A stretch of DNA of 64,000 nucleotides from assembly GCA_964387685.1 (NCBI GenBank), contig CAYLXK010000001.1:1-64000 (forward strand). The letters are read 5' to 3'. Positions 49,013 through 57,257 of the stretch are shown here, one piece after another. This stretch comes from Bryobacter sp964387685. Its GTDB lineage: Bacteria; Acidobacteriota; Terriglobia; Bryobacterales; Bryobacteraceae. Positions within the stretch are counted from its first letter, which is position 1; the number at the start of each line of letters is the position of its first letter. Made by a program: the position numbers and the translations under genes. Under the pieces are notes generated by a model that was not told the DNA's origin, made no database searches, and saw only the letters and a list, made by a program, of their open reading frames with translations.

Positions 49013-50866
49013 GTGGGCCGCATCAAAGTACTTCCCGACGCCGTAGCCAATCAGATTGCGGCGGGGGAAGTGGTGGAACGGCCTGCCTCGGTCGTTAAAG
49101 AACTACTAGAAAACTCATTAGACGCTGGCTCCACCGACATTCGTATTGAAATCGAGGCCGGCGGCAGACGCCTGATTCGCATCTCCGACAATGGCTTTGG
49201 CATGATGCGCGACGATGCATTGCTCGCCTTTGAACGGCACGCCACCTCAAAGTTGCAAAGCGTCCATGATCTCCAAGAGATCTCTACCCTTGGCTTCCGT
49301 GGCGAGGCTCTTCCCTCTATTGCTTCCGTCTCGCGCCTCACGCTGGAAACCGCCACGCCTGGGGACAGCGGCGGTACTCGCGTCGAAATTAATGGCGGCA
49401 AGCTGATCCAGTGCGAGGACGCGGGCCTCGCCCAGGGCACCGTGATCTCTGTGCGCGACCTTTTCTACAACGTCCCGGCGCGCAAGAAGTTTCTGCGCAG
49501 CGAACAGACAGAGCTCGCGCACATCGCGACGCTGGTGACGCACTATAGCCTGGCCCATCCCGACAAATCCTTCGAACTTCGGCACAATACCGCGCCACTA
49601 CTCGAAGTTACTCCGGTAGCCACTTCCCGGGAGCGTGTCTTCCAGATCTTTGGCGGACAAATTCTCGAAGACCTGGTTGAGATCGGCCCCGAGACGAAGA
49701 CTCTTTCCACCGCCGAGGGCGAGCAGCGCGACTTCCGGCTGGGCGGCTTTGTCTCGAAGCCGCACGTGCAAAAGCTCAATCGCAATTCGATCTACCTCTT
49801 CGTCAACGGCCGTCTCATCAAAGATCGCGTCCTGATTCACGCATTGACAGGCGCCTATCACAACCTGATTCCACCCGCCTGCTATCCCTTCGCGGTCCTA
49901 TTCCTGGATTGCGACTATGCGGAAGTGGATGTGAATGTTCACCCCTCCAAGACGGAAGTGCGCTTCCGTCATTCGAGCTTCGTCCACGACTTTGTGCGCG
50001 ATTCGGTTCGCCTGCGCCTCATGGAAGCGAAGCCCGTTTCGAGCTTGCCTGTGGAAGGCCTCTATGCCCAGCCCGCAGCGGCCCTGCCGTTTAGCGAATT
50101 CACGCAGCGCATTGAAAGCGGCGCGCCCGAGATCTATGACCCGATCATCCCGATCGAAACCCCGCCGCCCCGCCTCGATTTCAACGAGAGCCCCGCTCCT
50201 GCCCAGCCGCGCCTGCGCGTCCCTGATACGCACGGCCCCCTCCCGCCCGGCGTCTACGACGGCGCCACCTACGATTCGCTCTCTTCACTCGGGGACCTCC
50301 GTCCTTTGGGCCAGATTCACGCGAGCTTCATCATCGCCGCTGGCCGCGATGGCCTCTGGATCGTCGATCAGCACGTGGCCCACGAGCGCATTCTCTTTGA
50401 GCAGGTCTTGCGGCAATTTGCGGGGCAAAAGCGGGAAAGTCAGCGGCTGCTGATGCCGATCGTTCTGGAGCTCTCCATTGGCCAGCAACTGGAGTACGCC
50501 CGCATCGGCGACGAGCTGAACGGCGCGGGCTTTGAGACCGAGCCCTTTGGAAATCGCACCATCGCCATCCAAAGCACCCCTGCCAGTCTGCCCGCCGGGG
50601 ACGTGGAAAAAGTGATCTTCGAAATCCTGGACATCGCCGAAAAAGAACTCCGACGCGCCTCCGTCGACGACCTCCGCCGCAACATTGCTGCGAGCGTTGC
50701 CTGCCGCGCCGCCATCAAAATCAACACACCGCTCGATGCCCAAAAGATGGATTGGCTTTTAAGCGAGCTAGCGAAATGCGAATACCCCATGGCCTGCCCG
50801 CACGGCCGGCCTATCGCCCTAAGATATTCTACGCGGGACATCCTCCGGGGCTTCCACCGGATTTAG
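49013..50866 (+). CDS. mutL: DNA mismatch repair protein MutL
   Basis: MutL couples mismatch recognition by MutS to strand incision. The 617 residues contain the GHKL ATPase (LLENSLDAGSTDIRIEIE, SDNGFGM, STLGFRGEALPSIASVS) and a C-terminal dimerisation domain with DQHVAHERILFE (Asp452), the metal-binding endonuclease motif found in MutL of organisms lacking MutH, plus ACRAAIKIN and CPHGRP. It starts with GTG directly after the TolC stop. It is thus the last gene of the efflux operon, an unusual position for mutL. No mutS is in the window. Its end overlaps the thiG end by four bases. Confidence 0.95.
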   Translation: MGRIKVLPDAVANQIAAGEVVERPASVVKELLENSLDAGSTDIRIEIEAGGRRLIRISDNGFGMMRDDALLAFERHATSKLQSVHDLQEISTLGFRGEALPSIASVSRLTLETATPGDSGGTRVEINGGKLIQCEDAGLAQGTVISVRDLFYNVPARKKFLRSEQTELAHIATLVTHYSLAHPDKSFELRHNTAPLLEVTPVATSRERVFQIFGGQILEDLVEIGPETKTLSTAEGEQRDFRLGGFVSKPHVQKLNRNSIYLFVNGRLIKDRVLIHALTGAYHNLIPPACYPFAVLFLDCDYAEVDVNVHPSKTEVRFRHSSFVHDFVRDSVRLRLMEAKPVSSLPVEGLYAQPAAALPFSEFTQRIESGAPEIYDPIIPIETPPPRLDFNESPAPAQPRLRVPDTHGPLPPGVYDGATYDSLSSLGDLRPLGQIHASFIIAAGRDGLWIVDQHVAHERILFEQVLRQFAGQKRESQRLLMPIVLELSIGQQLEYARIGDELNGAGFETEPFGNRTIAIQSTPASLPAGDVEKVIFEILDIAEKELRRASVDDLRRNIAASVACRAAIKINTPLDAQKMDWLLSELAKCEYPMACPHGRPIALRYSTRDILRGFHRI

Positions 50867-51636
50867 CGAACAACCCCCGTCATCGGGCTCGAAGCGCTCG
50901 CATAGAGCCGCTTCGGCATCCGCCCCGCCAGAAACGCCAGCCGCCCCGCCATCACCGCATGTTTCATCGCGCTCGCCATGGCGGCGCTGTCCTCCGCTTC
51001 GGCGACGGCTGTGTTTAACAGCACCCCGTCGTAGCCCAACTCCATCGCAATCGCCGCGTCGCTCGCCGTACCGACGCCCGCATCCACAATGAGCGGCACC
51101 TCGGTGATCTGTTCCCGCAAAATACGCAGATTCGCCGCGTTCTGAATCCCCAGCCCCGAACCAATGGGTGCGCCCATCGGCATCACGGCCGCCGCTCCGG
51201 CGTCTACCAGCTTCCGCGCCACAATGAGGTCGTCATTGGTATAGGGCAGAACCACAAAGCCTTCCTTCACCAGAGTCGCCGTCGCCTCGATCAAACCGAT
51301 CACGTCGGGATAGAGCGTTTTCGGATCGCCGATTACCTCGAGCTTCACCCACTCGCTCAGCCCAACTTCCCGGCCTAGGCGAGCTGTCCGAATCGCCTCG
51401 TCGGCCGTGTAGCACGCAGCCGTGTTGGGCAGTAGAAAGAATTGCTCGCGATCGATATAGTCCAGCAGGCTCTCGCTGCTTCTGTCGAGATTCACGCGCC
51501 GCACCGCGACCGTTACCACTTCCGCGCCCGAGGCCTCGTGGCAGCGCCGCATCTCGGCGAAGCTACGGTATTTGCCGGTGCCAATCAAGAGCCGCGAGGA
51601 AAACGTCCGCCCCGCAATCACCAATTCGTCGTTCAT
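50863..51636 (-). CDS. thiG: Thiazole synthase ThiG
   Basis: ThiG forms the thiazole phosphate of thiamine from deoxyxylulose phosphate, dehydroglycine and ThiS-thiocarboxylate. The 257-residue barrel has FSSRLLIGTGKYRSFAEM at the N-terminus, the Schiff-base lysine region WVKLEVIGDPKTLYPD, GAAAVMPMGAPIGSGLG and VPLIVDAGVGTASDAAIAME. No thiS, thiF, thiH or thiO lies nearby, so the partners must be elsewhere. GAGGTG precedes the ATG, and TAAACT (complement of 51645-51650) ends 8 bases before it. It is convergent with mutL. Confidence 0.95.
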   Translation of the reverse strand: MNDELVIAGRTFSSRLLIGTGKYRSFAEMRRCHEASGAEVVTVAVRRVNLDRSSESLLDYIDREQFFLLPNTAACYTADEAIRTARLGREVGLSEWVKLEVIGDPKTLYPDVIGLIEATATLVKEGFVVLPYTNDDLIVARKLVDAGAAAVMPMGAPIGSGLGIQNAANLRILREQITEVPLIVDAGVGTASDAAIAMELGYDGVLLNTAVAEAEDSAAMASAMKHAVMAGRLAFLAGRMPKRLYASASSPMTGVVR

Positions 51637-51647
51637 CCACCTCTAGT

Positions 51648-52511
51648 TTATCCAGCGCGAAATCCGAAGGTTTCATAGCGCCAGGTTAAATTGCCGCCTT
51701 GCACAGTCAGCACGCCGAAGCCCTCGGGATGACTTTCCCGCGGACCCTTCCACCAGTTGCCGCAGACGGCCCCCGACGTAATGAATTGGCAGCCGCGGTA
51801 GTGGAGCGTTTCCCGAATATGCGTATGGCCCTGCAACACGGCCACTGGCTCGTGAGGCCATAATATCTCCAGCACTTCCCGCGCGTTCGTCACTAAGTAG
51901 GTTTCAGAACTCTTCCAGGGGTCCTCGACCACCTGCATCACCCCGCTTACCAGCGGCACATGCGTAACCACGATGAGCTTCCCCCGCGTCCCCCGCAATT
52001 CGCCCTTGAGCCATTCCAGTTGCTCCGCATCCACATGTCCCACGAAGTCGCGCCCGCCCTTGGACCCGATGCTGTCCAGCAACACAAAATGCCAGCCGCG
52101 ATATCGGAACGCAGAGTAGCGCTTGCCGATGCGTTCCTCAAAGATCTGCTTGCCGAAATGAGGCGCATTGGGCGCGATTCCACTCTTGCTTGAAACTCCA
52201 AACAAGTCATGATTTCCAATCGCCGAATAAACGGGCATGCGCAAGGGCTTCACCGTCTCGGCGTATAAATCAAAGACTTTCTCGGCCCGCGCATAAGGCA
52301 CTTCACACGCATCGAAAACGAGGTCGCCACCGCTAATGGCAAAGGCAGGCTTCAGCGCGTTGATCCGCTCCACGCAGCGGCGGCAGCCCTCGGCGGCGCT
52401 CAACTCCGGCTGGATGTGCAAGTCCGTAAAGTGCACAAACGAAAATCCATCCTGTGCGGTTGCGGTCCCGGGCAGAGCCGCCAGGCCTAGTTCTCTTCGC
52501 GTCAAATCCAT
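51648..52511 (-). CDS. Exported calcineurin-like metallophosphoesterase
   Basis: A 287-residue protein with a Tat-like N-terminus (MDLTRRELGLAALPGTATAQ). The dimetal phosphoesterase motifs are all seen: VHFTDLHIQPE (D-x-H), SGGDLVFDA (GD), IGNHDLFG (GNHD), VVTHVPL (H) and LQGHTHIRE (GHxH). Substrates of this family range from cyclic nucleotides to phosphodiesters; none can be named here. It lies 11 bases upstream (minus strand order) of the thiG start region and ends at 51648. An AAAGG Shine-Dalgarno sequence precedes the ATG. Confidence 0.9.
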   Translation of the reverse strand: MDLTRRELGLAALPGTATAQDGFSFVHFTDLHIQPELSAAEGCRRCVERINALKPAFAISGGDLVFDACEVPYARAEKVFDLYAETVKPLRMPVYSAIGNHDLFGVSSKSGIAPNAPHFGKQIFEERIGKRYSAFRYRGWHFVLLDSIGSKGGRDFVGHVDAEQLEWLKGELRGTRGKLIVVTHVPLVSGVMQVVEDPWKSSETYLVTNAREVLEILWPHEPVAVLQGHTHIRETLHYRGCQFITSGAVCGNWWKGPRESHPEGFGVLTVQGGNLTWRYETFGFRAG

Positions 52512-52551
52512 CTGGCCTTTCTAGCACGCACCGGTTACAGCGTCATGATTC

Positions 52552-52580
52552 TTGATCGCTATCCCGGCGTTGTGTAGAAT
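52552..52580 (+). promoter_or_regulatory. Promoter of rpsT
   Basis: TTGATC (52552-52557), an exact 17-base spacer, TAGAAT (52575-52580). It is the best sigma-70-like promoter in the window and leaves a leader of only about 8 bases before the rpsT ATG. Confidence 0.7.
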
Positions 52581-52595
52581 GGTAGATGGTTCAGT

Positions 52596-52862
52596 ATGGC
52601 TAATACAGTATCTTCCTTGAAGCGGGTTCGCACGACGGAGCGCCGCACCGAAATCAATCGCGCCCGCAAGAGCCGCATGAAATCCGCCGTCAAAGCATTT
52701 CGTAAAATCATCGCCGAGAAGAATCTCGAAAGCGCCGTTAAAGGCCTTCCCAGCCTTTTTTCCACCGTGGACCGGATGGCCAAGTGCGGCTTGATCAAAA
52801 AGAATACCGCCGCCCGTTATAAGAGCCGCATGTCCAAGCGCGTCAAGGCATTGGCCGCTTAG
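52596..52862 (+). CDS. rpsT: 30S ribosomal protein S20
   Basis: An 88-residue basic protein of the S20 family, which binds 16S rRNA near the 5' domain. It starts MANTVSSLKRVRTTERRTEI and includes KSAVKAFRKIIAEKN and the C-terminal LIKKNTAARYKSRMSKRVKAL, the classical pattern. It is the only plus-strand gene in the minus-strand block from 50.9 to 62.9 kb and has its own strong promoter. It ends 26 bases before the convergent holA end; no terminator hairpin was found in that gap. Confidence 0.97.
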   Translation: MANTVSSLKRVRTTERRTEINRARKSRMKSAVKAFRKIIAEKNLESAVKGLPSLFSTVDRMAKCGLIKKNTAARYKSRMSKRVKALAA

Positions 52863-52888
52863 GCTTCGTTCTCGCCTCGCCTACCTCT

Positions 52889-53947
52889 TTAGCTCTTCGC
52901 CGTCACCTTCCAGACGAAATTCTCCATCACGGTCCTGTCGTCGGGACGAGTGTCCCGCAGCGCCTGATCGGCCGCATAAACCAGTTGGATCGCCTTCCGA
53001 AGCCGCTCCACCGGGAATGCCCGCATGGTTTGCTCCACTTGCTCGGCCCGCGCCCGCCACATCGCCACCCCGCTCTTGGAAAAGTGGGTCTGGATCTGCC
53101 CCGCCCCCTGCACGTGCGCCTCATGCCCCGCTAACGCCAAACGGAACTGACCCGCCAGAAAATTCAACGCCAGCGGCAGGTATTCTCCTTCGCGCACAAG
53201 CGTGTCCAGAATATCGAGACTCTTGGCCCGGTCTCCTTTGCCAATGGAGTTAACGAGCGCAAATATATTCGCCGCCCGCGCATTCGGTACCAGCGCCGTA
53301 ACGTCTTCCAGGCTGATCTTCGATCCGGGTTTGGCATAAAGCGAGAGCTTTTCCATTTCCTGGCCCACGCGCGAGGCGTCCGCGCCCGTCGCTTCGATTA
53401 GAAGTTCCAGTTCCTTAGGTCCGATTTGGACGCCCTTCTCGGCGGCAATCTCCAGGGCCAGCCGACGGGCCGCATCCGCTGTGAAACGCGGAAAATCAAC
53501 CTGCACCTTCACGGCGCCATAGAATTTCCGGACGTTTTCCACCCGTGTCTTGTCATCGCCCTCGAAATCATAGCGGGAACAATCAAAGACGATTGCCGTC
53601 CCCGGGCTTGGGTTGCCGGCATAGCTTTCTAATTCCTTCAACCCGCTCGCCGTCTCGTCCTGCTTGGACCGTCCCTTGGGCACCGCCACCTCCGCCCCGC
53701 TTACCCAGATCACCCTTTCGCTCGCGAACAAGCTCATCGAGGCCGCGTCGTCCAGCACCTGGGCGAGGCTTGTTTGGGCCAAGTCCCAACGGGACCATCC
53801 CGATTCCCGGCTCTCGGGGGTGGGCAGCACCGCCGCGAGCAATCCCTCCTTGCAGAGTCCCCGCAGGTACGCGTCCGGGCCGATGAATAACGCTAGCGCA
53901 GGAGGCTTACCTTTGGCCAGTTCCGATAGATACTGTTCAGCCGTCAT
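52889..53947 (-). CDS. holA: DNA polymerase III delta subunit
   Basis: The delta subunit of the clamp loader opens the sliding clamp. The 352-residue protein shows the HolA layout: PALALFIGPDAYLRGLCKEG at the N-terminus, the RVIWVSGAEV strand, the AAA+-like lid (LELLIEATGADASRVGQEME), and the C-terminal collar domain with LNFLAGQFRLALAGHEAH. Sequence similarity in this family is low, but gene order next to lptE supports the assignment, as this lptE-holA pair is common in Gram-negatives. The gap to lptE is 3 bases. Confidence 0.9.
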   Translation of the reverse strand: MTAEQYLSELAKGKPPALALFIGPDAYLRGLCKEGLLAAVLPTPESRESGWSRWDLAQTSLAQVLDDAASMSLFASERVIWVSGAEVAVPKGRSKQDETASGLKELESYAGNPSPGTAIVFDCSRYDFEGDDKTRVENVRKFYGAVKVQVDFPRFTADAARRLALEIAAEKGVQIGPKELELLIEATGADASRVGQEMEKLSLYAKPGSKISLEDVTALVPNARAANIFALVNSIGKGDRAKSLDILDTLVREGEYLPLALNFLAGQFRLALAGHEAHVQGAGQIQTHFSKSGVAMWRARAEQVEQTMRAFPVERLRKAIQLVYAADQALRDTRPDDRTVMENFVWKVTAKS

Positions 53948-53950
53948 CGA

Positions 53951-54475
53951 TCAGAAATTCTCGAGTATCGCCGTGACCGTGGCCGCCGCCAATTCCCGGC
54001 CCATCCGCTCGAAGGCCGGTGTCGATTCGTCGAAAAACGCGAGCGGATCCGTCGAGATTTCGTAACGCTGCCGAAAGTCGAAGCCAGGGTTGCTATAAAT
54101 CAACGTGCCCGTCTTCATGTTCCGGAGCGTAATTGCAATCACCGCTTGCACCTGCACGCCCGATGCGCGGCCGGTGGCGGCGTCAAAGAGCACGGGGAAG
54201 GCCAGTATCGTCGTGATCGAGCCTTGAAGAACCGCGTCGGCGCCGGTCGCGTCGGGCAGGATCTGATACTTGGTGCGGCTAAGAAACTCCCTTGTCAATA
54301 AGGATGGGAAACGGTCTGTTAGCTTGTATCGGGTCGTCGCGTTGCTGAAAGGAGGGATTCCGATCGATTGAATATCCGTCGGCATCAGATTGGCTTTACC
54401 CGCCACCCGGTACCCGCAGGAAGCGAGCCCACCCCCCGCGAGGGTGACCGTTATGAATGCTCTCCGCCCCATCAT
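53951..54475 (-). CDS. lptE: LPS-assembly lipoprotein LptE
   Basis: LptE plugs LptD in the outer membrane for LPS delivery. The 174-residue protein begins MMGRRAFITVTLAGGGLASC, a lipoprotein signal with lipobox LASC, and has the family's GYRVAGKANLMPTDIQSIGI followed by NATTRYKLTDRFPSLLTREF. The ATG 54475 overlaps the stop of the upstream gene as ATGATG; the next ATG (54472) is equally possible. It is followed by holA after 3 bases, the common order. Confidence 0.88.
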   Translation of the reverse strand: MMGRRAFITVTLAGGGLASCGYRVAGKANLMPTDIQSIGIPPFSNATTRYKLTDRFPSLLTREFLSRTKYQILPDATGADAVLQGSITTILAFPVLFDAATGRASGVQVQAVIAITLRNMKTGTLIYSNPGFDFRQRYEISTDPLAFFDESTPAFERMGRELAAATVTAILENF

Positions 54476-55461
54476 TCTTCCAGTTCCTCCACGATCATCA
54501 TCGCGTTCTTGGCCACCAGCCGGTGATTGTCCGCCGCCAGCCAGAACCACATCGAGGGCCGCCGCCGGTCTATCCGAATCCCGCCTACACTTACGCCATC
54601 CTGCCCGGCCATGCTCACGTTGCTGGGAGCTTCGAGCTCCGAGCCCCATACGTCCAAATGCTCCATAGCTAGCCCTGCCCCAATCTTTTCAAGATCCGCG
54701 CCGCTCCCAAACTCGGCCCATACGGAAGCTGTCAAACCATGAAAAACCGGCGCATGCAGCAATCGCAGACTCGGCTGCACCTGCTCCTCAAGGAGCGCTC
54801 CCAGGTGCCTCTGGAGACGCTCTTCGGCGGTCGCGAGTTTCACCGGAGCATCGTCTCCATACTGTGCCAGCATCGCAAAGGCCGCCTGCGCGTCGAAGAT
54901 CTCCTTCTTGAGTCCTTGAAAATTGAACAACGCAATGCTTTGCTGTTGCAGTTCAATGAGCGCGGCCGGTCCGAGTTCGCTGGCAGGCTGAAAGACGTTC
55001 GCGACGCTGTGCAGCGGAGTCTCCACCGCATTCAGTCTTCTATAAAAAAGCCCCAACATCAACGCCGCCGGATGGGGCACCACGCTCAGCCGTCCTGGTT
55101 TATCCGCAGTCTTGCCTTCCAGCATCGGCGCTCGCAGTTTTGCGGCCGGTGAGTTCTCCAGGTAGCCGCCAAGGTCGATCAGGCAGCGCGGATTCATCTT
55201 TAGAATCCGTTGGGCGCTCTGCTGGTCCGCCGCGAGGATCACCGCCGTCGCACCCGCGATAACCTGCGGATCGATCGGCTGCATGATCTCCACTTCATCG
55301 TTCTCGCCCGGGATCAAAGTCTTGCCTTCGCCGTCGGTCGTATCCAGCGCCTTCACTTCGAAGCGGGAATGGGCGGCCAGGTCGCGGATCTCGCGCCCTA
55401 GGAGTGTTTGGCCGCCCACTACGGCCAAATACGGCTTCTTGGCCATCGCTTTCTTAACCAT
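54472..55461 (-). CDS. Aspartate-semialdehyde dehydrogenase-like protein, probably non-catalytic
   Basis: A 329-residue protein with the ASADH fold: Rossmann motif YLAVVGGQTLLGREI, then RCLIDLGGYLEN and RLSVVPHPAALMLGLFYRRL, which aligns with the family's 'NPNCST...LxPL' active-site loop. The catalytic Cys position is Pro131 and its neighbours are His130 and Ala132. The second active-site element, usually G-H-(S/T), is PVFHGLTASVW with Leu where the catalytic His belongs. The dimerisation domain is retained. It overlaps pssA by 8 bases and lptE by 4. A structural or regulatory role in envelope biogenesis is inferred from position only. An alternative start (MAKKPYL) lies at 55446. Confidence 0.8.
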   Translation of the reverse strand: MVKKAMAKKPYLAVVGGQTLLGREIRDLAAHSRFEVKALDTTDGEGKTLIPGENDEVEIMQPIDPQVIAGATAVILAADQQSAQRILKMNPRCLIDLGGYLENSPAAKLRAPMLEGKTADKPGRLSVVPHPAALMLGLFYRRLNAVETPLHSVANVFQPASELGPAALIELQQQSIALFNFQGLKKEIFDAQAAFAMLAQYGDDAPVKLATAEERLQRHLGALLEEQVQPSLRLLHAPVFHGLTASVWAEFGSGADLEKIGAGLAMEHLDVWGSELEAPSNVSMAGQDGVSVGGIRIDRRRPSMWFWLAADNHRLVAKNAMMIVEELEE

Positions 55462-56323
55462 TCAAAGGCGCTGCCTTACGCCGCAACAACCCGCCCAGCC
55501 GCACCAGAATGCCGCTGCCTACATAGGTCACGGCTATTGCCAGCAGCACGGGCTTGGAATAGTTCCAGATCATAAAAATCAGGCTCCCCAGCAAAATGAT
55601 ACTGAGGGGAGAACGTGGTTGCAGCAGGTTCAGATCTTTGAAACTGCGGTAGCGCCACGTGCTCACCATCAGGAAGCTCAACAGGGCGAGCGTGGCCAGC
55701 CAAAGGACGCAGACTAGCCAGTTGGTGATCGGCACGCTATTGGCTGCATAAACGACGCTCGCCACAAAGGCGGCCGCAGCGGGAATGGGAAGGCCTACGA
55801 AATATTTACGGTCCGGCCGGCCCGGATTTTTCGGCACCGGATTCGTCTGGACATTGAAGCGCGCCAGCCGCGCCGCTCCACACAGCAGATAAACAAAGGC
55901 GAGGAAATAGCCGCCCTGGAGAATCTGTTCGCGCAGTTGGGCATCAATATCCCTCTCGATAAAGAACGTGCCCCAGGCAAAGGCCAGCACGGCTGGGGCG
56001 ATCCCAAAGGTGATTACGTCCGCCAGCGAATCCAACTCGCGCCCAAAGTCGCTTACGGTATTGGTCATCCGGGCGATCCGTCCATCTAGCCCGTCAAAGG
56101 CCACCGAAACGCCAATCAGTTTTGCCGCCAGTTCAAACTCAGGTACGTGCACATTGCCGCCCTTGCTCACCAGGATCGCGCCTTCGATGGCCTTCATGAT
56201 GGCCAGGAAGCCAAAAAAAATGTTGCCGGCCGTAAACAACGTCGGCAACGCGTATGCCGCGCGGCGGGGCCGCCGCTCAGGACTCTTTGGATCGATGAGC
56301 CGGTCCGAAAGGCGAAGTCCCAT
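55454..56323 (-). CDS. pssA: CDP-diacylglycerol-serine O-phosphatidyltransferase
   Basis: PssA makes phosphatidylserine from CDP-diacylglycerol and serine. The 289-residue membrane protein has the CDP-alcohol phosphotransferase motif: DGRIAR, eight residues, G, three, D, three, D (about residues 90-112). It also has about seven hydrophobic helices, including ALPTLFTAGNIFFGFLAIMK. The start MGLRLSDRL at 56323 is chosen; the open frame upstream lies inside psd. It follows psd by 5 bases, and psd consumes its product. Confidence 0.94.
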   Translation of the reverse strand: MGLRLSDRLIDPKSPERRPRRAAYALPTLFTAGNIFFGFLAIMKAIEGAILVSKGGNVHVPEFELAAKLIGVSVAFDGLDGRIARMTNTVSDFGRELDSLADVITFGIAPAVLAFAWGTFFIERDIDAQLREQILQGGYFLAFVYLLCGAARLARFNVQTNPVPKNPGRPDRKYFVGLPIPAAAAFVASVVYAANSVPITNWLVCVLWLATLALLSFLMVSTWRYRSFKDLNLLQPRSPLSIILLGSLIFMIWNYSKPVLLAIAVTYVGSGILVRLGGLLRRKAAPLNG

Positions 56324-56328
56324 CGGGG

Positions 56329-56934
56329 CTATCTCACCCGCCGGGCGATGACGCTGGAGGCCGCGCTCACACGCTGCCCTGGCTCGACTGTGATCTTCCA
56401 GTCGCTGTTGAAGAGTACGTCTACCCGCGATCCGAACTGAATCAGTCCCACTCGCTCTCCTTTGCCCACCGTTTGCCCCTGTTCCTTGTACCAAATGATG
56501 CGCCGGGCAATCAGTCCGGCGATCTGGCTGAATTCTATAGAGGCGCCGTCGCCCTCCACTACGAACGTGTTTTGCTCATTCTCCGATGCGGCTTCATTCC
56601 TGCTTGCCACGACAAACTTGCCGGGGCGATAAGTACGCTTCGTAATCACCCCCGCAATGGGCGAGCGATTCACGTGCACATCGAAGACGTTCAAAAAGAT
56701 GCCAAGCCGATGGCGTCCGTCGGCGTCCGTCGTTAGGCTCACTACCTTGCCGTCGGCGGGCGACACGGCTACGGGACCCTCGGGGACGCTTCGCTCAGGA
56801 TCGCGGAAGAACCAAAGGCAAAACAAGGCGAGACAGTAGAAAGGCGAACCGAGCCAAACATTCTTTGTGAAGTAGCCGGTCGCCGCGCCCAGGAGCGCTA
56901 AACCAAAGGCGTACCAGACGCCGGTTATTACCAT
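56329..56934 (-). CDS. psd: Phosphatidylserine decarboxylase, short type
   Basis: A 201-residue pyruvoyl-dependent decarboxylase that makes phosphatidylethanolamine. N-terminal membrane helices (ALLGAATGYFTKNVWLGSPF) are followed by VSPADGKVVSLTTD, NVFDVHVNRSPIAGVI and the self-cleavage region GERVGLIQFGSRVDVLF, where the Gly-Ser bond yields the pyruvoyl group. The length fits the short 'archaeal-type' family. It is paired with pssA downstream. Confidence 0.94.
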   Translation of the reverse strand: MVITGVWYAFGLALLGAATGYFTKNVWLGSPFYCLALFCLWFFRDPERSVPEGPVAVSPADGKVVSLTTDADGRHRLGIFLNVFDVHVNRSPIAGVITKRTYRPGKFVVASRNEAASENEQNTFVVEGDGASIEFSQIAGLIARRIIWYKEQGQTVGKGERVGLIQFGSRVDVLFNSDWKITVEPGQRVSAASSVIARRVR

Positions 56935-56957
56935 GAAGCTCTCATTATCCCATCCGG

Positions 56958-57257
56958 CTATTCGTTTGGCGCTCTATAAAGCAAGCCGCCGGTGAATTCC
57001 ACTCCCGTTTGATAATGGGTGCCTTTGGGATCGCAGTAGCGAATGGTCGCCATACCCCGCAGTTTGGCTTCCTTGATTTCAATGCGCACCAGATCGCGCA
57101 GCGGGTAGCGATACTTAGTCTCGAGCATGGCGCCGCTCTCGCTCAGATTCAGTACAACGGCGCGTTCCCGCCGCGGCATCTCGCCCGATTTCTCGTATGC
57201 GAGTGTTGTTTCTAAAATGGCGCTTCTTCGGACGCTTCGCCGCTTTTCGGTAGACAT
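56958..57257 (-). CDS. PilZ-domain protein
   Basis: A 99-residue single PilZ domain. The c-di-GMP binding motifs are visible: an RxxxR-type sequence at the N-terminus (KRRSVRRSAI) and NLSESGAML, matching (D/N)xSxxG. Stand-alone PilZ proteins act as c-di-GMP receptors for motility, exopolysaccharide or biofilm control. Its start lies 46 bases inside the 3' end of the helicase gene on the same strand, and psd begins 23 bases downstream. No cyclase or phosphodiesterase is nearby. Confidence 0.87.
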   Translation of the reverse strand: MSTEKRRSVRRSAILETTLAYEKSGEMPRRERAVVLNLSESGAMLETKYRYPLRDLVRIEIKEAKLRGMATIRYCDPKGTHYQTGVEFTGGLLYRAPNE

